This document shows, piece by piece, positions 26,069 to 36,033 of a stretch of DNA of 64,000 bases. Under the pieces are notes generated by a model. That model ran no database searches, was not told the DNA's origin, and worked only from the letters and a program-made list of their open reading frames with translations. The number at the start of each line of letters is the position of its first letter. The first letter of the stretch is position 1. The stretch comes from Moorena sp. SIO3I8 (GTDB lineage Bacteria > Cyanobacteriota > Cyanobacteriia > Cyanobacteriales > Coleofasciculaceae). A program made the translations under genes and the position numbers. The stretch is taken from positions 1 through 64,000 of the forward strand of contig NZ_JAAHHW010000001.1 of NCBI RefSeq assembly GCF_010692325.1, written 5' to 3'.

Positions 26069-28216
26069 ATGGGATTTCTCAACAATTTCAGTATCAGGTC
26101 AAAACTTATATTTATGTTGCTGGCTCTGAGCACTTGCTCGCTGTTCGTGACTGCTTATATCGGTTATCGGAGTGGTCAGTCTCATCTGAGCAAAACAGTA
26201 TCAAACCAGTTAACCAGTCTACGAGCTTCCAAAGCAGATCAAATAGAATCATACTTTGAAGATATTCGTTATCAAACCCAGACCCTAAGTGAAAACTTAA
26301 TGGTGGTCGAGGCGATGCAGGAATTTAAGACAGCCTACAACCAACTGCAGCAATCTAGGACACCAAATGATACACCAACTAATTTAGAGGACACCCTCAA
26401 GAAATACTACCGTAAGGAATTTTTGACCAAACTAGCGGAAACTAGTGACGGCAAACCTGTATTAGAATCTTACTTACCAGAAACCTCTGCGGCTCGTTAC
26501 CTCCAGTACTATTACATCGCTACTAACCCCAACCCAGCTGGCGAGAAACATCTCCTCGATGATCCAGAAGACAAAAGTGAGTACAGTAGTATTCACGCCC
26601 GCTACCACCCGATTTTACGCAATATTGTTGAAAAGTTTGGTTACCGGGATATGTTGCTGATTGATCCTAAAACCGGTGAGATTGTCTACTCAGTTTTTAA
26701 AGAAACTGACTTTGGCACCAGTCTCACTACTGGACCTTACAGTGATAGTAACTTGGCTTTCGCCTTAGGCGACCTCCGAAAAGCCAAGGGAAAGGATTAT
26801 GTGCAGATCTTTGATTTTGATTCCTACCGTCCTTCTTTTGGAGCCCCAGTAGCATTTATTGCTGCTCCCATCTATGACGGCTCCCAATTTATAGGTGTTT
26901 TGGCATTCCAGCTTCCGGTTAATCAGATTAACAATGTCATGACAGGTTACCGTAAATGGAAGAGTAATGGTCTGGGGGATACAGGAGAGATCTATCTAGT
27001 CGGAGAAGATTATCTGATGCGATCAGTTTCCCGTTTCCTAATTCAAGACCCGACAAAATATAGTAAAGACTTGCGAGAACATGGTGTAAAGGAACAGATC
27101 CTGAAGCGAATCGAGCAGTTCGGTACATCAATTCTTCAACAGCCAGTCAAGACAGAAGCTGTAAAAGCAGCCTTAGCTGGGCAAGAAGGCACCCAGATTA
27201 TGGATGATTATCGGGGTATTGAAGTTTTGAGTTCCTACGCTCCCTTAAACATCGACGGATTGGAGTGGGTGATCGTCTCCCAGATGGCTCTTACCGAAGC
27301 CTATGCCCCAGTTTACGCTTTTCAAAAGAGAGTTTTGGTTTCAGCTGCTTTGCTCATACTGCTGATCACCCTAGTTGCTATGGGGCTCGCCCATGTGTTT
27401 GTCCAACCAGTAAGAACTTTAATTGCTAGCGCCCGAAAAGTCAGGGATGGACAAGTTGATGCGGTTGTGAATCTAGACTCGGAAGACGAATTTGGGGAGT
27501 TAGCTGAGTCATTTAATCAAATGGTTGGCAGCTTACGCACTCAAACTAAACTGGTCGAGGAGAAAAATCGCGAAAATGAAAAGTTACTGACAAGTGTATT
27601 TCCAGACTCCGTAGCCAAACGTCTCAAACGGGGAGAGACAAACATTGCTGATAGTGTTTCCAATGTTACGGTTTTGTTCTGCGACATTGCTGGATTCTGC
27701 AAGCTCTCTAGGTCTATGGATACCCATGAAATCATTGCCATTCTTAATGATATAGTAAGTCTGTTCGATCAAGCCACCGCCAAATACGGAATAGAGAAGA
27801 TTAAAACCATTGGGGACAATTACATGGCAGTCTGTGGATTATCAATCTTACATCTAGACCATCAAAAACGGGCAGTAGATTTTGGCTTAGAAATACTAGC
27901 ATTGACCCACCGATTCAGTCATGAGCGAGGATTTGATATAGACCTTGAAATCGGTATCCATTCCGGAGATATTGTTGCTGGCATTGTAGGTCGAGAAAAA
28001 GTGGTATACGACGTTTGGGGCGATACAGTAAATGTTGCCAATAAGCTAATGTTTTACTGCCCACGGGGAGCTATATTAGTGTCTCAAAATGTCTACAACA
28101 GTCTCCATGATATTTACGACTTTGAGCAGGCTGAGGACATCACAACTAATGGTAAAAATCAGCCGAAAGCTTGGTTGTTAAGAACTGCACAGGAATTAGT
28201 AGCTTCAACAGTGTAG
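26069..28216 (+). CDS. Membrane adenylate cyclase with sensor and HAMP domains
   Basis: 715 residues. N-terminal membrane helix (LIFMLLALSTCSLFVTAYIG), then a ~370-residue extracytoplasmic Cache-like sensor, a second membrane helix (VLVSAALLILLITLVAMGLA), a HAMP domain (PVRTLIASARKVRDGQVDAV) and a class III cyclase domain from ~residue 500. First metal Asp in VLFCDIAGF; KIKTIGDNYMAV carries the Lys and second Asp; VVYDVWGDTVNVANKL carries the purine-binding Asp and the Asn of the catalytic site. Lys plus Asp indicates ATP as substrate. It makes cAMP in response to an external signal. The next gene is a cyclic-nucleotide-binding channel. Confidence 0.93.
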   Translation: MGFLNNFSIRSKLIFMLLALSTCSLFVTAYIGYRSGQSHLSKTVSNQLTSLRASKADQIESYFEDIRYQTQTLSENLMVVEAMQEFKTAYNQLQQSRTPNDTPTNLEDTLKKYYRKEFLTKLAETSDGKPVLESYLPETSAARYLQYYYIATNPNPAGEKHLLDDPEDKSEYSSIHARYHPILRNIVEKFGYRDMLLIDPKTGEIVYSVFKETDFGTSLTTGPYSDSNLAFALGDLRKAKGKDYVQIFDFDSYRPSFGAPVAFIAAPIYDGSQFIGVLAFQLPVNQINNVMTGYRKWKSNGLGDTGEIYLVGEDYLMRSVSRFLIQDPTKYSKDLREHGVKEQILKRIEQFGTSILQQPVKTEAVKAALAGQEGTQIMDDYRGIEVLSSYAPLNIDGLEWVIVSQMALTEAYAPVYAFQKRVLVSAALLILLITLVAMGLAHVFVQPVRTLIASARKVRDGQVDAVVNLDSEDEFGELAESFNQMVGSLRTQTKLVEEKNRENEKLLTSVFPDSVAKRLKRGETNIADSVSNVTVLFCDIAGFCKLSRSMDTHEIIAILNDIVSLFDQATAKYGIEKIKTIGDNYMAVCGLSILHLDHQKRAVDFGLEILALTHRFSHERGFDIDLEIGIHSGDIVAGIVGREKVVYDVWGDTVNVANKLMFYCPRGAILVSQNVYNSLHDIYDFEQAEDITTNGKNQPKAWLLRTAQELVASTV

Positions 28217-28352
28217 ACATCGGCTTTGCCCAGTTTTGCCCAATTGTGAAAAATCCAAGGGTAATCGGGAATTGGTACTGGGGAATTGGTAATTGATAAA
28301 ACTATACTTGATTACATTATTTCCAGATTACCATAATACACGAAATTAAGAA

Positions 28353-28380
28353 CCCCCACGCGAGCATTATCCCGTGGGGG
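28353..28380. terminator. Hairpin after the cyclase gene
   Basis: CCCCCACG (28353-28360) pairs with CGTGGGGG (28373-28380). There is no strong T-run on the plus strand, so it may be a terminator or a relic of a tnpB-element end. Confidence 0.4.
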
Positions 28381-28453
28381 ATGAAAACTTTTTCAGAGGG
28401 TTAACCCTCTTGTTCAAGGGATCGTAAAAGAACGGGACAAGGAGATTGTTTTG

Positions 28454-29947
28454 ATGAGCAAAGTAATATGGTAAAACGATTGGTTTATCTGGGCAATAGC
28501 CTTAGGGATAGGGTTTCCGTTCCTGGTAATTATTCTCACAGAAATTACTCATCGTTTACAAAGACGCGGTCAGCCTCTAGCAGCTACACTCTTTCTAGTT
28601 CGTAACCGTGTCCTACCGGTCTTAGTATTCCTGCTATTTATCCAGAATGTGCTTGAGTTAGACCTGGATAACAATCTTGTCAAGCTTGTCGAGACCCTGG
28701 TGTGGTTCTTTGTTATAGACGCCTCTCTGTCTCTAATCAATTCGGTTTTGTTTGAAGCCGCTGGGGAAAATACATGGCGAGGACGGATCCCAAAACTACT
28801 CCTAGATTTGTCAAGATTTTTTTTGGTAGCCCTTGGTGGTGCCATTGTGCTATCGAGAGTGTGGGGAGCCGACCTCGCTGGTCTAGCTACTGCCTTGGGT
28901 GTGGGTTCTATTGTTATCGGCTTGGCACTTCAGGACTCTCTGGGCAGCATCTTTTCTGGCATTACCCTACTGTTCGCTCGTCCCTTTGAAGTCGGTGATT
29001 GGTTGCAGATGGGAGACAAAGTTGGTCAGGTCATTGATATGAATTGGCGAGCTGTTCACCTGTTAACCCGCACAGGGGACATGATTATTATTCCCCATCG
29101 GGTACTTGGGGGAGAAATAGTCCTCAATTACAGCAAACCGAAACGGATTCATGTAGAAACCTTTAGGATTGACTTCGACAGTGATGATCCACCCAACCTA
29201 ATTAAGCAAGTACTAAAAGAAACAGCACTGGCCACAGAAGGGATATTGAGTGATCCTTCCCCAGAGATCCGCACCATGGAATATAACGACTATCGCGGTA
29301 ACTATGAGGTTAGGTTTTGTATCGAAGACTATCAGGATGCCCCCAAAATCCGTGAACAGTTGATGACCCGTATCTGGTATGCAGCCCAACGCAACAATCT
29401 TGGACCTACCATTCCGATCTATAGACTCCGTAAACTCGATAGTGAACCTAATCAGGCAGATAGCACTTTGACGAAGTTTACCGAGAGCCTGAAGTCAATA
29501 CCTGTCTTTGTTCCTGTAGCTAAACAGCAAAAGAACTTGGAGAATTTCTCGAAAGGAGCAGTCCTACAACATTTCGGTGTGGGAGAAACAGTGATTCGTC
29601 AAGGGGATCCTGGTCATGCTTTGTACATTATTATTGCTGGGAAAGCTGTAATCACCGTCAAAGATAGTTATGGTGAACAACAGGAGATGATGACTCTGTC
29701 AAGTGGTGAGTTTTTTGGGGAAATGGCACTGTTTAGCGGCAAACCAAGCTCCGTATCCGTTACCGTTGTGGAAGATTTACAAACTATTGCGCTTTATTCA
29801 GATCTGGTTAATCAGATGATAGAAAGCACACCAAGTCTCGCCCGTGAAATCGGTCAAATTATCGAAGCACGACGAAAAGCGATAGATGAGGTGAAACAAG
29901 CCAATCTTGCATCCAGTAATGGTGCCGAGTTATCAAGTCAAGGTTAA
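28454..29947 (+). CDS. MscS-like channel with cyclic-nucleotide-binding domain; in-frame stop at codon 7
   Basis: A good start (AAGGAG about 9 bp before ATG 28454) reads MSKVIW then TAA at 28472-28474. The same frame continues as NDWFIWAIALGIGFPFLVII, a membrane helix, and on to 29947. After the stop the first usable start is GTG 28649, which loses the first helix. Visible domains are TM helices, the MscS pore/beta region (ALGVGSIVIGLALQDSLGS, FARPFEVGDWLQMGD), and a CNBD with GEFFGEMALFSGKPSSVSV. The usual Arg of the nucleotide-phosphate cassette is Ser. It belongs to the bacterial CNG-type MscS superfamily and follows an adenylate cyclase. Sequencing error, pseudogene or readthrough are all possible. 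Confidence 0.8.
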
Positions 29948-29967
29948 GTTGACTATCAATCAACCAT

Positions 29968-30102
29968 CATGGGATTGGCCTTGGCCTTTGGGCCACGCTG
30001 CGCGAATGGCCACGCGGGGCGCGTTCGCAACTGTAATGCCATGGGATTGGCCTTGGCCTTTGGGCCACGCTGCGCGAATGGCCACGCGGGGCGCGTTCGC
30101 AA
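29968..30102. repeat. Two direct 63-bp copies of a GGCC-palindrome repeat
   Basis: 29968-30030 and 30040-30102 are identical or nearly so, 9 bp apart. Each holds GGCCTTTGGGCC, GGCCACGC and GCGCGTTCGC. It is a variant of the CCTTGGCCAAAAGGCCACGC family. Confidence 0.9.
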
Positions 30103-30404
30103 AAGCTACACAGGGGGACGGTATTGCCTATAAGGTGGAGCCAGTGGTAGTGTAATCGGGGGAACACCAGTGCGATCGTGCGCTATCTTAGTGATTGTTA
30201 CTGATTGCATAAATCAGGTTTATCTGGACTTCAGCACTAAAAGTGCGTACCTACACAGCATCAGTATTTTCAGCATTAGTATTCAGGAAAAAGATAATTG
30301 GTAATTGTCATTACTCCTGAGCCATTACCGATTATCCATTACCGATTACCTATGCCAAGCCATGCTTAGAGTACAATCCCCAAGGTTCTAGTATACCCAA
30401 GGTT
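30103..30404. other. Intergenic stretch downstream of the channel and sds genes
   Basis: No gene seen. Contains degenerate ATTACCGATTA units near 30320-30350 and an AGGTTCTAGTAT direct repeat at ~30383-30410 that reaches the sds stop. Confidence 0.45.
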
Positions 30405-31376
30405 CTAGTATAAGCGACTCAAGACATAGTCGCTCAGATCAATCAGAGCTTGCTTCGATTCTGAGGGTTTCAACACTGATATATTCTTAACTGCTGCCTT
30501 AGCATATTTGGCAGCCATTTCCCGCGATCGCTTAATTCCTTTACTATCCCTGACCAGTGCCAAGGCTTGTTCTTTATCCTCCGGCTGGGCAAACTCTCGC
30601 TCTATGAGCACCTCTAGGTAGGGTTTTTCTTCGAGGGCAAATAAAACTGGTGCTGTGAGGTTTCCACTAACTAAATCTGACCCTGCGGGCTTACCTAACA
30701 CATCTGTGGAAGCTGTAAAGTCTAGAATATCATCTACAATCTGAAACGCCAACCCCAAATTACGTCCATAGTGATATAAATTGTCGGCTACCTGATCTGA
30801 AACACCACTTAGGCATCCTGCTGCTTTAGCACTATTAGCCATCAGTGAAGCTGTTTTGTTATAAGTCTTTGCCAAGTAGCCTTCTATAGTTGTCGTGGTG
30901 TCAAATCGACTCAGTCCTTGTTGGATTTCTCCCTCTGCCATATCTTTAATCACTTCAGAGAGCAGCTTAACTACCTCTAAGTTATCGAGATTAGCCAGAT
31001 ACCAAGCCGATTGACCAAACAGAAAGTCACCAGCTAGCACAGCGATTCGGTTATTGAACAAGCTATTAACAGTGGGTACGGTGCGGCGTACCTCTGACTC
31101 ATCTATCACGTCATCATGGACCAGAGAAGCGGTGTGAATCATCTCAGTAATTTCTGCTAGACGTCGATGACGTGGGGTAATCTTGCAGTTGGTTATCGTT
31201 GCCCGTGAGACCAACAATACAATGGCTGGTCGTAACCGCTTTCCCCCAGCTCCGAATAAGTGTTCAGCTGCAGCGTATAAGATTGGGTGACTGGCACCAA
31301 TCAGGTTTTTTAAGTTTTCACTCAATAGATACAGATCTGCTTCTACGGAAGCAAAAAGGGAGGTCACTGAGGTCAT
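30405..31376 (-). CDS. sds: Long-chain polyprenyl diphosphate synthase (solanesyl-type)
   Basis: 323 residues. Trans-isoprenyl diphosphate synthase with GGKRLRPAIVLL, first Asp-rich motif LVHDDVIDESEVRR and second FQIVDDILDF. In cyanobacteria this enzyme makes the C45 side chain of plastoquinone at the membrane surface. Chain length is inferred from family resemblance: small residues lie before the first motif and length is typical. MTSVTSLFASVEADL fits the family N-terminus. Monocistronic. Confidence 0.92.
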   Translation of the reverse strand: MTSVTSLFASVEADLYLLSENLKNLIGASHPILYAAAEHLFGAGGKRLRPAIVLLVSRATITNCKITPRHRRLAEITEMIHTASLVHDDVIDESEVRRTVPTVNSLFNNRIAVLAGDFLFGQSAWYLANLDNLEVVKLLSEVIKDMAEGEIQQGLSRFDTTTTIEGYLAKTYNKTASLMANSAKAAGCLSGVSDQVADNLYHYGRNLGLAFQIVDDILDFTASTDVLGKPAGSDLVSGNLTAPVLFALEEKPYLEVLIEREFAQPEDKEQALALVRDSKGIKRSREMAAKYAKAAVKNISVLKPSESKQALIDLSDYVLSRLY

Positions 31377-31946
31377 GGATCAGCCGACTCAGAAGTTAGT
31401 TACGAAAGTTTACATATTTCTTTCTTAATTCTAAGCTAACCGTACCCGATAGGAAAATTTTGTTGAGTTTATGGCAGAACTGGAAGGAAATCTGAGGAAT
31501 TGTATAGACTTGTTAAGTCTGTAGCGATCTCGGCATGGCTACCCAGGATTTTTGTGCTATCCTGATAATTGAGGGTTTGAAAGATTTAACATACTGAATT
31601 CCAAATGTGGTAAGGGGAGAGTTAAATTCGGTGATCCCACCATAGCACAGAAGTTGGCTTAGGCAAGACAAGCCTTTCTATCCCGTCTATATCTCAGTAT
31701 AGATACTGAGTAAACTTGTCAACCAGACATAACCACCAAAAGTTGCCTAATCGGGAGCCTGAGTTGAGATGATTCTCACCTTAAGATCAGGAGTTAGCTA
31801 GGCGAGGGTGGTTACGGTCAACTGAATTAAACACCTGTATCCCATACCTTTTATCCGCAACCATATCCTAGAACTATAGGGTTTTAGGATGGCTTTGCAG
31901 CAGATTTCTATAGAACGTTGCATCTATCTGTCTCTTGTTCACTCTT
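31377..31946. other. Gene-free stretch, possible structured RNA
   Basis: No ORF of note. Several local hairpins (GGCTT...AAGCC near 31660, TATATCTCAGTATAGATA near 31690) and relatively balanced base composition hint at a non-coding RNA, but I cannot match a family. Confidence 0.35.
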
Positions 31947-32174
31947 ATGTTATACATTGATATGTCGTTAATGATCCCCCTGCTAGCTACTGGCTACTTA
32001 ATCACCATCTATGTGCTGTTAACACTAGCCCAGCGTGTTCAAAGTTCTCCAAGGTACTTTGCTAATCCCATTAAAAATGCCTTGGCTACTCGTGTGCCAA
32101 CTGAGTCGGCATCCGAGGTCAACCAGGTTAAGGGATGGTCTCAAAGGTCTCAAAGTGAATCTCCTCGAGCATAA
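31947..32174 (+). CDS. Possible small membrane protein
   Basis: 75 codons from ATG 31947. One hydrophobic helix (MIPLLATGYLITIYVLLTLA) is followed by a polar tail. No Shine-Dalgarno is obvious and I do not recognise a family, but the TM helix plus basic RVQSSPRYF looks protein-like. It stands alone in a gene-poor stretch. Confidence 0.35.
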   Translation: MLYIDMSLMIPLLATGYLITIYVLLTLAQRVQSSPRYFANPIKNALATRVPTESASEVNQVKGWSQRSQSESPRA

Positions 32175-32448
32175 CCCATGGCCTATTCATCTGCTTGGGT
32201 AGGAAGAGTCTTGAAACCTGGCGCAATGAGTACCAGATTGTCTAAATAGATTTTGAGTTGTCCCAAAAACAGATAGACGCAAATAGTTCTGACCACTGTC
32301 TGTGTTTATCTGTTTGGCTATGAGATTTTGACAGGTCATGGTCTACGGGCTAATGATCAAGTAGATCTAAGTATATCTTAGCGATACTCCAATATACAAG
32401 GTTGCCGTCATCAGGACTGACGTTGCCAAAAAGGTCAAGTCAGGCTTT

Positions 32449-32476
32449 CCCCCTTTTGGCTAATGGCCTAAGGGGG
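32449..32476 (+). terminator. GC-rich hairpin
   Basis: CCCCCTTTTGGC pairs with GCCTAAGGGGG around a TAATG loop, followed by CATTTAG. Terminator-like; it lies between the small ORF and the first hairpin RNA repeat. Confidence 0.4.
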
Positions 32477-32560
32477 CATTTAGTCTTGGGCTACACAAAC
32501 CAAGTCCACAAATTTTATCAGCATCTAAACGCTGAAAACCCCGTCACAAAGCGAGCGGGT

Positions 32561-32666
32561 CAGAAGTTACCCCAATCAGAGGGTCGCCTTTATGGGTGAG
32601 TGGGCTATGCAGAAAAGGTTTAAAACTTTGTAGTAAGGCGACCCTCTGATCAGGTTTCGTCTCCGG
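32561..32666 (+). ncRNA. Hairpin RNA repeat, copy A
   Basis: Begins GAAGTTACC and ends GTTTCGTCTCCGG. A 16-bp stem ATCAGAGGGTCGCCTT / AAGGCGACCCTCTGAT (32575-32590 with 32635-32650) encloses a 44-nt loop with GGCTATGCAGAAAAGGTT. Two more copies follow, with a compensatory stem change in copy B. The strand is chosen by analogy with the partial copy before tnpB at 47168 and is not proven. Confidence 0.6.
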
Positions 32667-32721
32667 GATGAAAGCGAATAGCGGCTAAAGCCGCCCGTAA
32701 AGAATCTCGAACCTAAAAGTG

Positions 32722-32750
32722 TTGACAGTTGTATAGCGCTATAGTACCAT
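32722..32750 (+). promoter_or_regulatory. Possible promoter between hairpin copies A and B
   Basis: TTGACA (32722-32727) is followed after 17 bp by TACCAT (32745-32750). A transcript would run into hairpin copy B. Confidence 0.35.
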
Positions 32751-32868
32751 TAAAGTATAGGGTACAGGCTGAAAAACCGAACGCGCCCCGCGTGGCCTTT
32801 GGCCTTGACGCAACCGGGTCCCAGACCCGTCACTGCATGACCTAAAAGTAGTAATGCCCGGAGGGCTT

Positions 32869-32970
32869 GAAGTTACCGTAAGTAGAGGGTCGCCTTTATA
32901 GTCGGCAGGTTATGCAGCATAGGGAAAAGGTTTTGTAGTAAGGCGACCCTCTACTAAGGTTTCGTCTCTG
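32869..32970 (+). ncRNA. Hairpin RNA repeat, copy B
   Basis: Same plan as copy A, but the stem tip is AGT...ACT instead of ATC...GAT: 32881-32896 pairs with 32940-32955. Two pairs are changed on both sides so pairing is kept. The 3' end is TAAGGTTTCGTCTCTGG. Confidence 0.6.
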
Positions 32971-33065
32971 GGAAAGTCCTCTTTAAAAACCCAATCATCA
33001 ATTAACCGTTGGTGTGTGAACCCGAGCATTGCACATTTTGATAAAAAACACGGTACGGTGGGGTT

Positions 33066-33170
33066 AGAAGTTACCGTAATCAGAGGGTCGCCTTTAAGGG
33101 TTACAGGCTATGCATAAAAGGGTTAAAACTTTTTTATTAAGGCGACCCTCTGATCAGGTTTGGTCTCCGG
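33066..33170 (+). ncRNA. Hairpin RNA repeat, copy C
   Basis: Stem 33079-33094 with 33139-33154 is identical to copy A's, but the loop differs in length and sequence, apart from GGCTATGCA and AAAGGGTTAAAACTTT. Ends GGTTTGGTCTCCGG. Confidence 0.6.
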
Positions 33171-33375
33171 CACACCGAAACCAGGCGAAAAGGGAGGAAA
33201 CGGACTTCTTAAGGCACTCCTAATAAGTAGCCAAGCGCTTAGGGAGAATTGCCCGCTGGGTCTGCTATAAACTGAACTGAACTCTTAGTCTTGACGGGTT
33301 TTTGGTTCAGGTACTGCTTAATTTTTGGCGGCGTCAATGATTAAGATATAGCGGTTTAAGGCAGCTCGTTGAACT

Positions 33376-33410
33376 AAGAATCCCCGCGTCTAAAGACCGG
33401 GGAGTGTCAA
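33376..33410. mobile_element. Solitary IS200/IS605 right-end-like hairpin
   Basis: AAGAATCCCCG...CGGGGAGTGTCAA has the form of the right-end/omega-RNA hairpin of cyanobacterial tnpB elements (stem CCCCG/CGGGG followed by AGTGTCAA). No transposase gene is adjacent, so it would be a relic or an ORF-less end. Confidence 0.5.
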
Positions 33411-33665
33411 AGCCTGCTTGCTTGGCTAAGGCCTGAGGGAGTAACCCAAGCCAACTTTTTTGATCAAGTTGATCAAGCCCTAGAATTGCTGATCTGGGGG
33501 GGGAACGGTAAACCCAACAGCCCTGGTGGTGGTCGAGGTAAGGGAGAGTTTCTCCTCTCCCTTTTTCCCTCTGCCACTAGAACAAGCATTATTCTGGCCT
33601 TCCCATGACCAGGGAAATGTTTACCCTAGCTGAGTTAGGTAGAATTAGGGATTATATTGGGTTAA

Positions 33666-35672
33666 TTATCCCAACAAGGCTTTGGCTTTAGCGACTACAT
33701 TCTCAACCGTGTAACCAAACTTCGCCATAGCGACGCCACCGGGAGCAGAAACACCAAAGCGATCAATGCTAATCATATCACCCTCGCTACCCAAGTAACG
33801 GCACCAACCAAAGCTGACACCAGCTTCGACCGCGAGGCGCTTGGTAACTGCTTTGGGCAAGACGGATTCCCGATAGGCTTCATCCTGGGCTTCAAAAAGT
33901 TCCCAGCTTGGCATGGAGACAACACGGACTTTCTTCCCTTCCTCTCGCAACTGCTCAGCCCCTTGGACACACAGTGACACTTCGCTACCAGTACCAATCA
34001 GGATAATGTCAGGAGTGCCATCGCTGTCAGAGAGGACGTAAGCCCCTTTGGTCGCGGCTTCAATGGAACTACCAGCTAGGTTAGGTAAACCTTGTCGGGT
34101 AAAGGCGAGGAGAGTTGGAGCATTACGACGCTCAATAGCTACCTTATAAGCCCCAGAGGTTTCGTTGCCATCAGCAGGTCGAAGGACTACCAGATTTGGT
34201 ATAGTCCTTAGGGAAGCAATGGTTTCAACCGGTTGGTGTGTCGGACCATCTTCACCTAAGGCTACCGAGTCGTGGGTCATTACCCAAATTACCCCAGCTT
34301 CTGATAGAGCCGACAGGCGAATTGCTGCCCGCATATAGTCGGTGAAAATCAGGAAGGTGGCTCCATAGGGAATCAAGCCAGAGTTGTGAAGGGCAATGCC
34401 ATTGCAAATCGCTCCCATACCATGTTCCCGGACGCCAAAGCGTAGGTTCCGGTTTTCATATTGCCCTTTCTGGAAATCCCCAGATATGTTCAATAAAGTG
34501 AGATTGGAGGGAGCGAGGTCAGCGGAACCACCAATCAATTGAGGCAGTACGGGAGCAAGTGCATTGAGAGTGGCTTGAGAATGTTTACGGGTTGCTACTC
34601 CCTTGTCTTCCGGCGTGTAGGTGGGAAGGGCTTTTTCCCATCCTTCCGGGAGTTGGCCACTGGTAATTTGCTCAAATTCTGCTGCTTGTTCAGGATACTT
34701 TGCTTTGTAATCTTCTAGGGTTTGATTCCAGGCAGCTTCCGCTTCCGTACCGCGTTCCACTGCTTTGCGGAAATGATTGAGAGCATCATCTGGAACTACA
34801 AAGGGTTCATATTCCCATCCCAGGTGTTTGCGAGTGGCCTCCACTTCATCCCCACCTAAAGCTGCACCATGGACAGCATGTGAATTGGCTTTGTTAGGAG
34901 AACCATAGCCAATGGTGGTGGTTACCTTAATCAAAGACGGCTTATCTGTTACGGCTTTGGCTGCTGCTATGGCATCATTGATAGCTTCGAGGTCAGTGTT
35001 ACCACTCTCTACATGTTTGACGTGCCAGCCATAGGCTTCAAAGCGCTTACCCACATCTTCAGTAAAGGCTAAGTCAGTAGAGCCGTCGATGGAAATATGG
35101 TTGTCATCGTAGAGGGCGATGAGTTTACCAAGTCCTAGGTGACCCGCTAAAGAACAGGCTTCACCAGACACCCCTTCCATGTTGCAACCATCACCAAGGA
35201 TGACGTAGGTGTAATGATCGACAATCGTAGCATCCGGTTTGTTGAACCTAGCAGCTAAGTGAGCTTCTGCCATTGCCAAACCCACACCATTGGCAATTCC
35301 CTGTCCCAATGGACCAGTAGTTACTTCAACCCCATCGGTTTCAAAGTTTTCTGGGTGTCCAGGTGTGACCGATTCCCACTGGCGGAACTGCTGAAGATCG
35401 TCTATGGTTACACCATCATAGCCAGTTAGGTAAAGTAAGGCGTATTGCAACATACAGCCATGACCAGCCGACAAGACGAAGCGATCGCGGTTGAACCAAT
35501 TGGGATTTTTGGGGTTATACCGCATAAAACGGTCCCAAAGCACGAATGCCATAGGAGCCGCCCCCATGGGCAGCCCAGGATGACCAGACTTGGCCTTTTC
35601 TACAGCATCAATCGCCAAGAAGCGGATGGAATTGATGCAAAGTTCTTCGAGAGACTGGGTTGCAACGGCCAT
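33666..35672 (-). CDS. tkt: Transketolase
   Basis: 668 residues, full length. ThDP enzyme of the Calvin cycle and pentose phosphate pathway. Visible motifs: [13 protein letters not shown] near the N-terminus, the ThDP-binding [20 protein letters not shown]...[26 protein letters not shown], the central-domain [14 protein letters not shown], and [18 protein letters not shown]. The C-terminal domain ([15 protein letters not shown]) is complete. [20 protein letters not shown] matches cyanobacterial family starts. Monocistronic. Confidence 0.98.
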   Translation of the reverse strand: MAVATQSLEELCINSIRFLAIDAVEKAKSGHPGLPMGAAPMAFVLWDRFMRYNPKNPNWFNRDRFVLSAGHGCMLQYALLYLTGYDGVTIDDLQQFRQWESVTPGHPENFETDGVEVTTGPLGQGIANGVGLAMAEAHLAARFNKPDATIVDHYTYVILGDGCNMEGVSGEACSLAGHLGLGKLIALYDDNHISIDGSTDLAFTEDVGKRFEAYGWHVKHVESGNTDLEAINDAIAAAKAVTDKPSLIKVTTTIGYGSPNKANSHAVHGAALGGDEVEATRKHLGWEYEPFVVPDDALNHFRKAVERGTEAEAAWNQTLEDYKAKYPEQAAEFEQITSGQLPEGWEKALPTYTPEDKGVATRKHSQATLNALAPVLPQLIGGSADLAPSNLTLLNISGDFQKGQYENRNLRFGVREHGMGAICNGIALHNSGLIPYGATFLIFTDYMRAAIRLSALSEAGVIWVMTHDSVALGEDGPTHQPVETIASLRTIPNLVVLRPADGNETSGAYKVAIERRNAPTLLAFTRQGLPNLAGSSIEAATKGAYVLSDSDGTPDIILIGTGSEVSLCVQGAEQLREEGKKVRVVSMPSWELFEAQDEAYRESVLPKAVTKRLAVEAGVSFGWCRYLGSEGDMISIDRFGVSAPGGVAMAKFGYTVENVVAKAKALLG

Positions 35673-36033
35673 AATTTCTGTTTAATGGATATGTGTGTAC
35701 TATGGTCTAACAAGAATTTGTCTGAGTTCAAACAAGGGTGGCTCTCGGTTGACCCAAAGGTACTTTCTCATAATCCCATTACCGGGATCAATCAGCAAGA
35801 GATAGGGATTGGCTCAGCATGAAGGATGTTCGCCGGATAGCTTCCCTTGTAGGGTAGGATGAAGCATCAAGGATGAAAACAATCCATAAAGCCTGGGAAT
35901 ATGGGTTACTCAGTAACTATCATTAACTAGTAGTTGGAACTAGTAGTTTTTTCCTTGACCTACCTTCACCCAATGCCCACCATAAGCTCAAGGCTACCCT
36001 TTTGGTTCTCCTACGGAGTAAGCCGTTAACGGT
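35673..36033. other. Intergenic stretch between tkt and fabF
   Basis: No gene seen. Contains AACTAGTAGTTGGAACTAGTAGTTTTTTCCTTG near 35925 in two direct halves (GGAACTAGTAGTT); otherwise featureless. Confidence 0.45.

Noticed and set aside
29907-30167. Open frames on both strands through WDWPWPLGHAARMATRGA-type repeats
   Set aside because: Two copies of a palindromic DNA repeat are open in several frames; overlaps the end of the channel gene.
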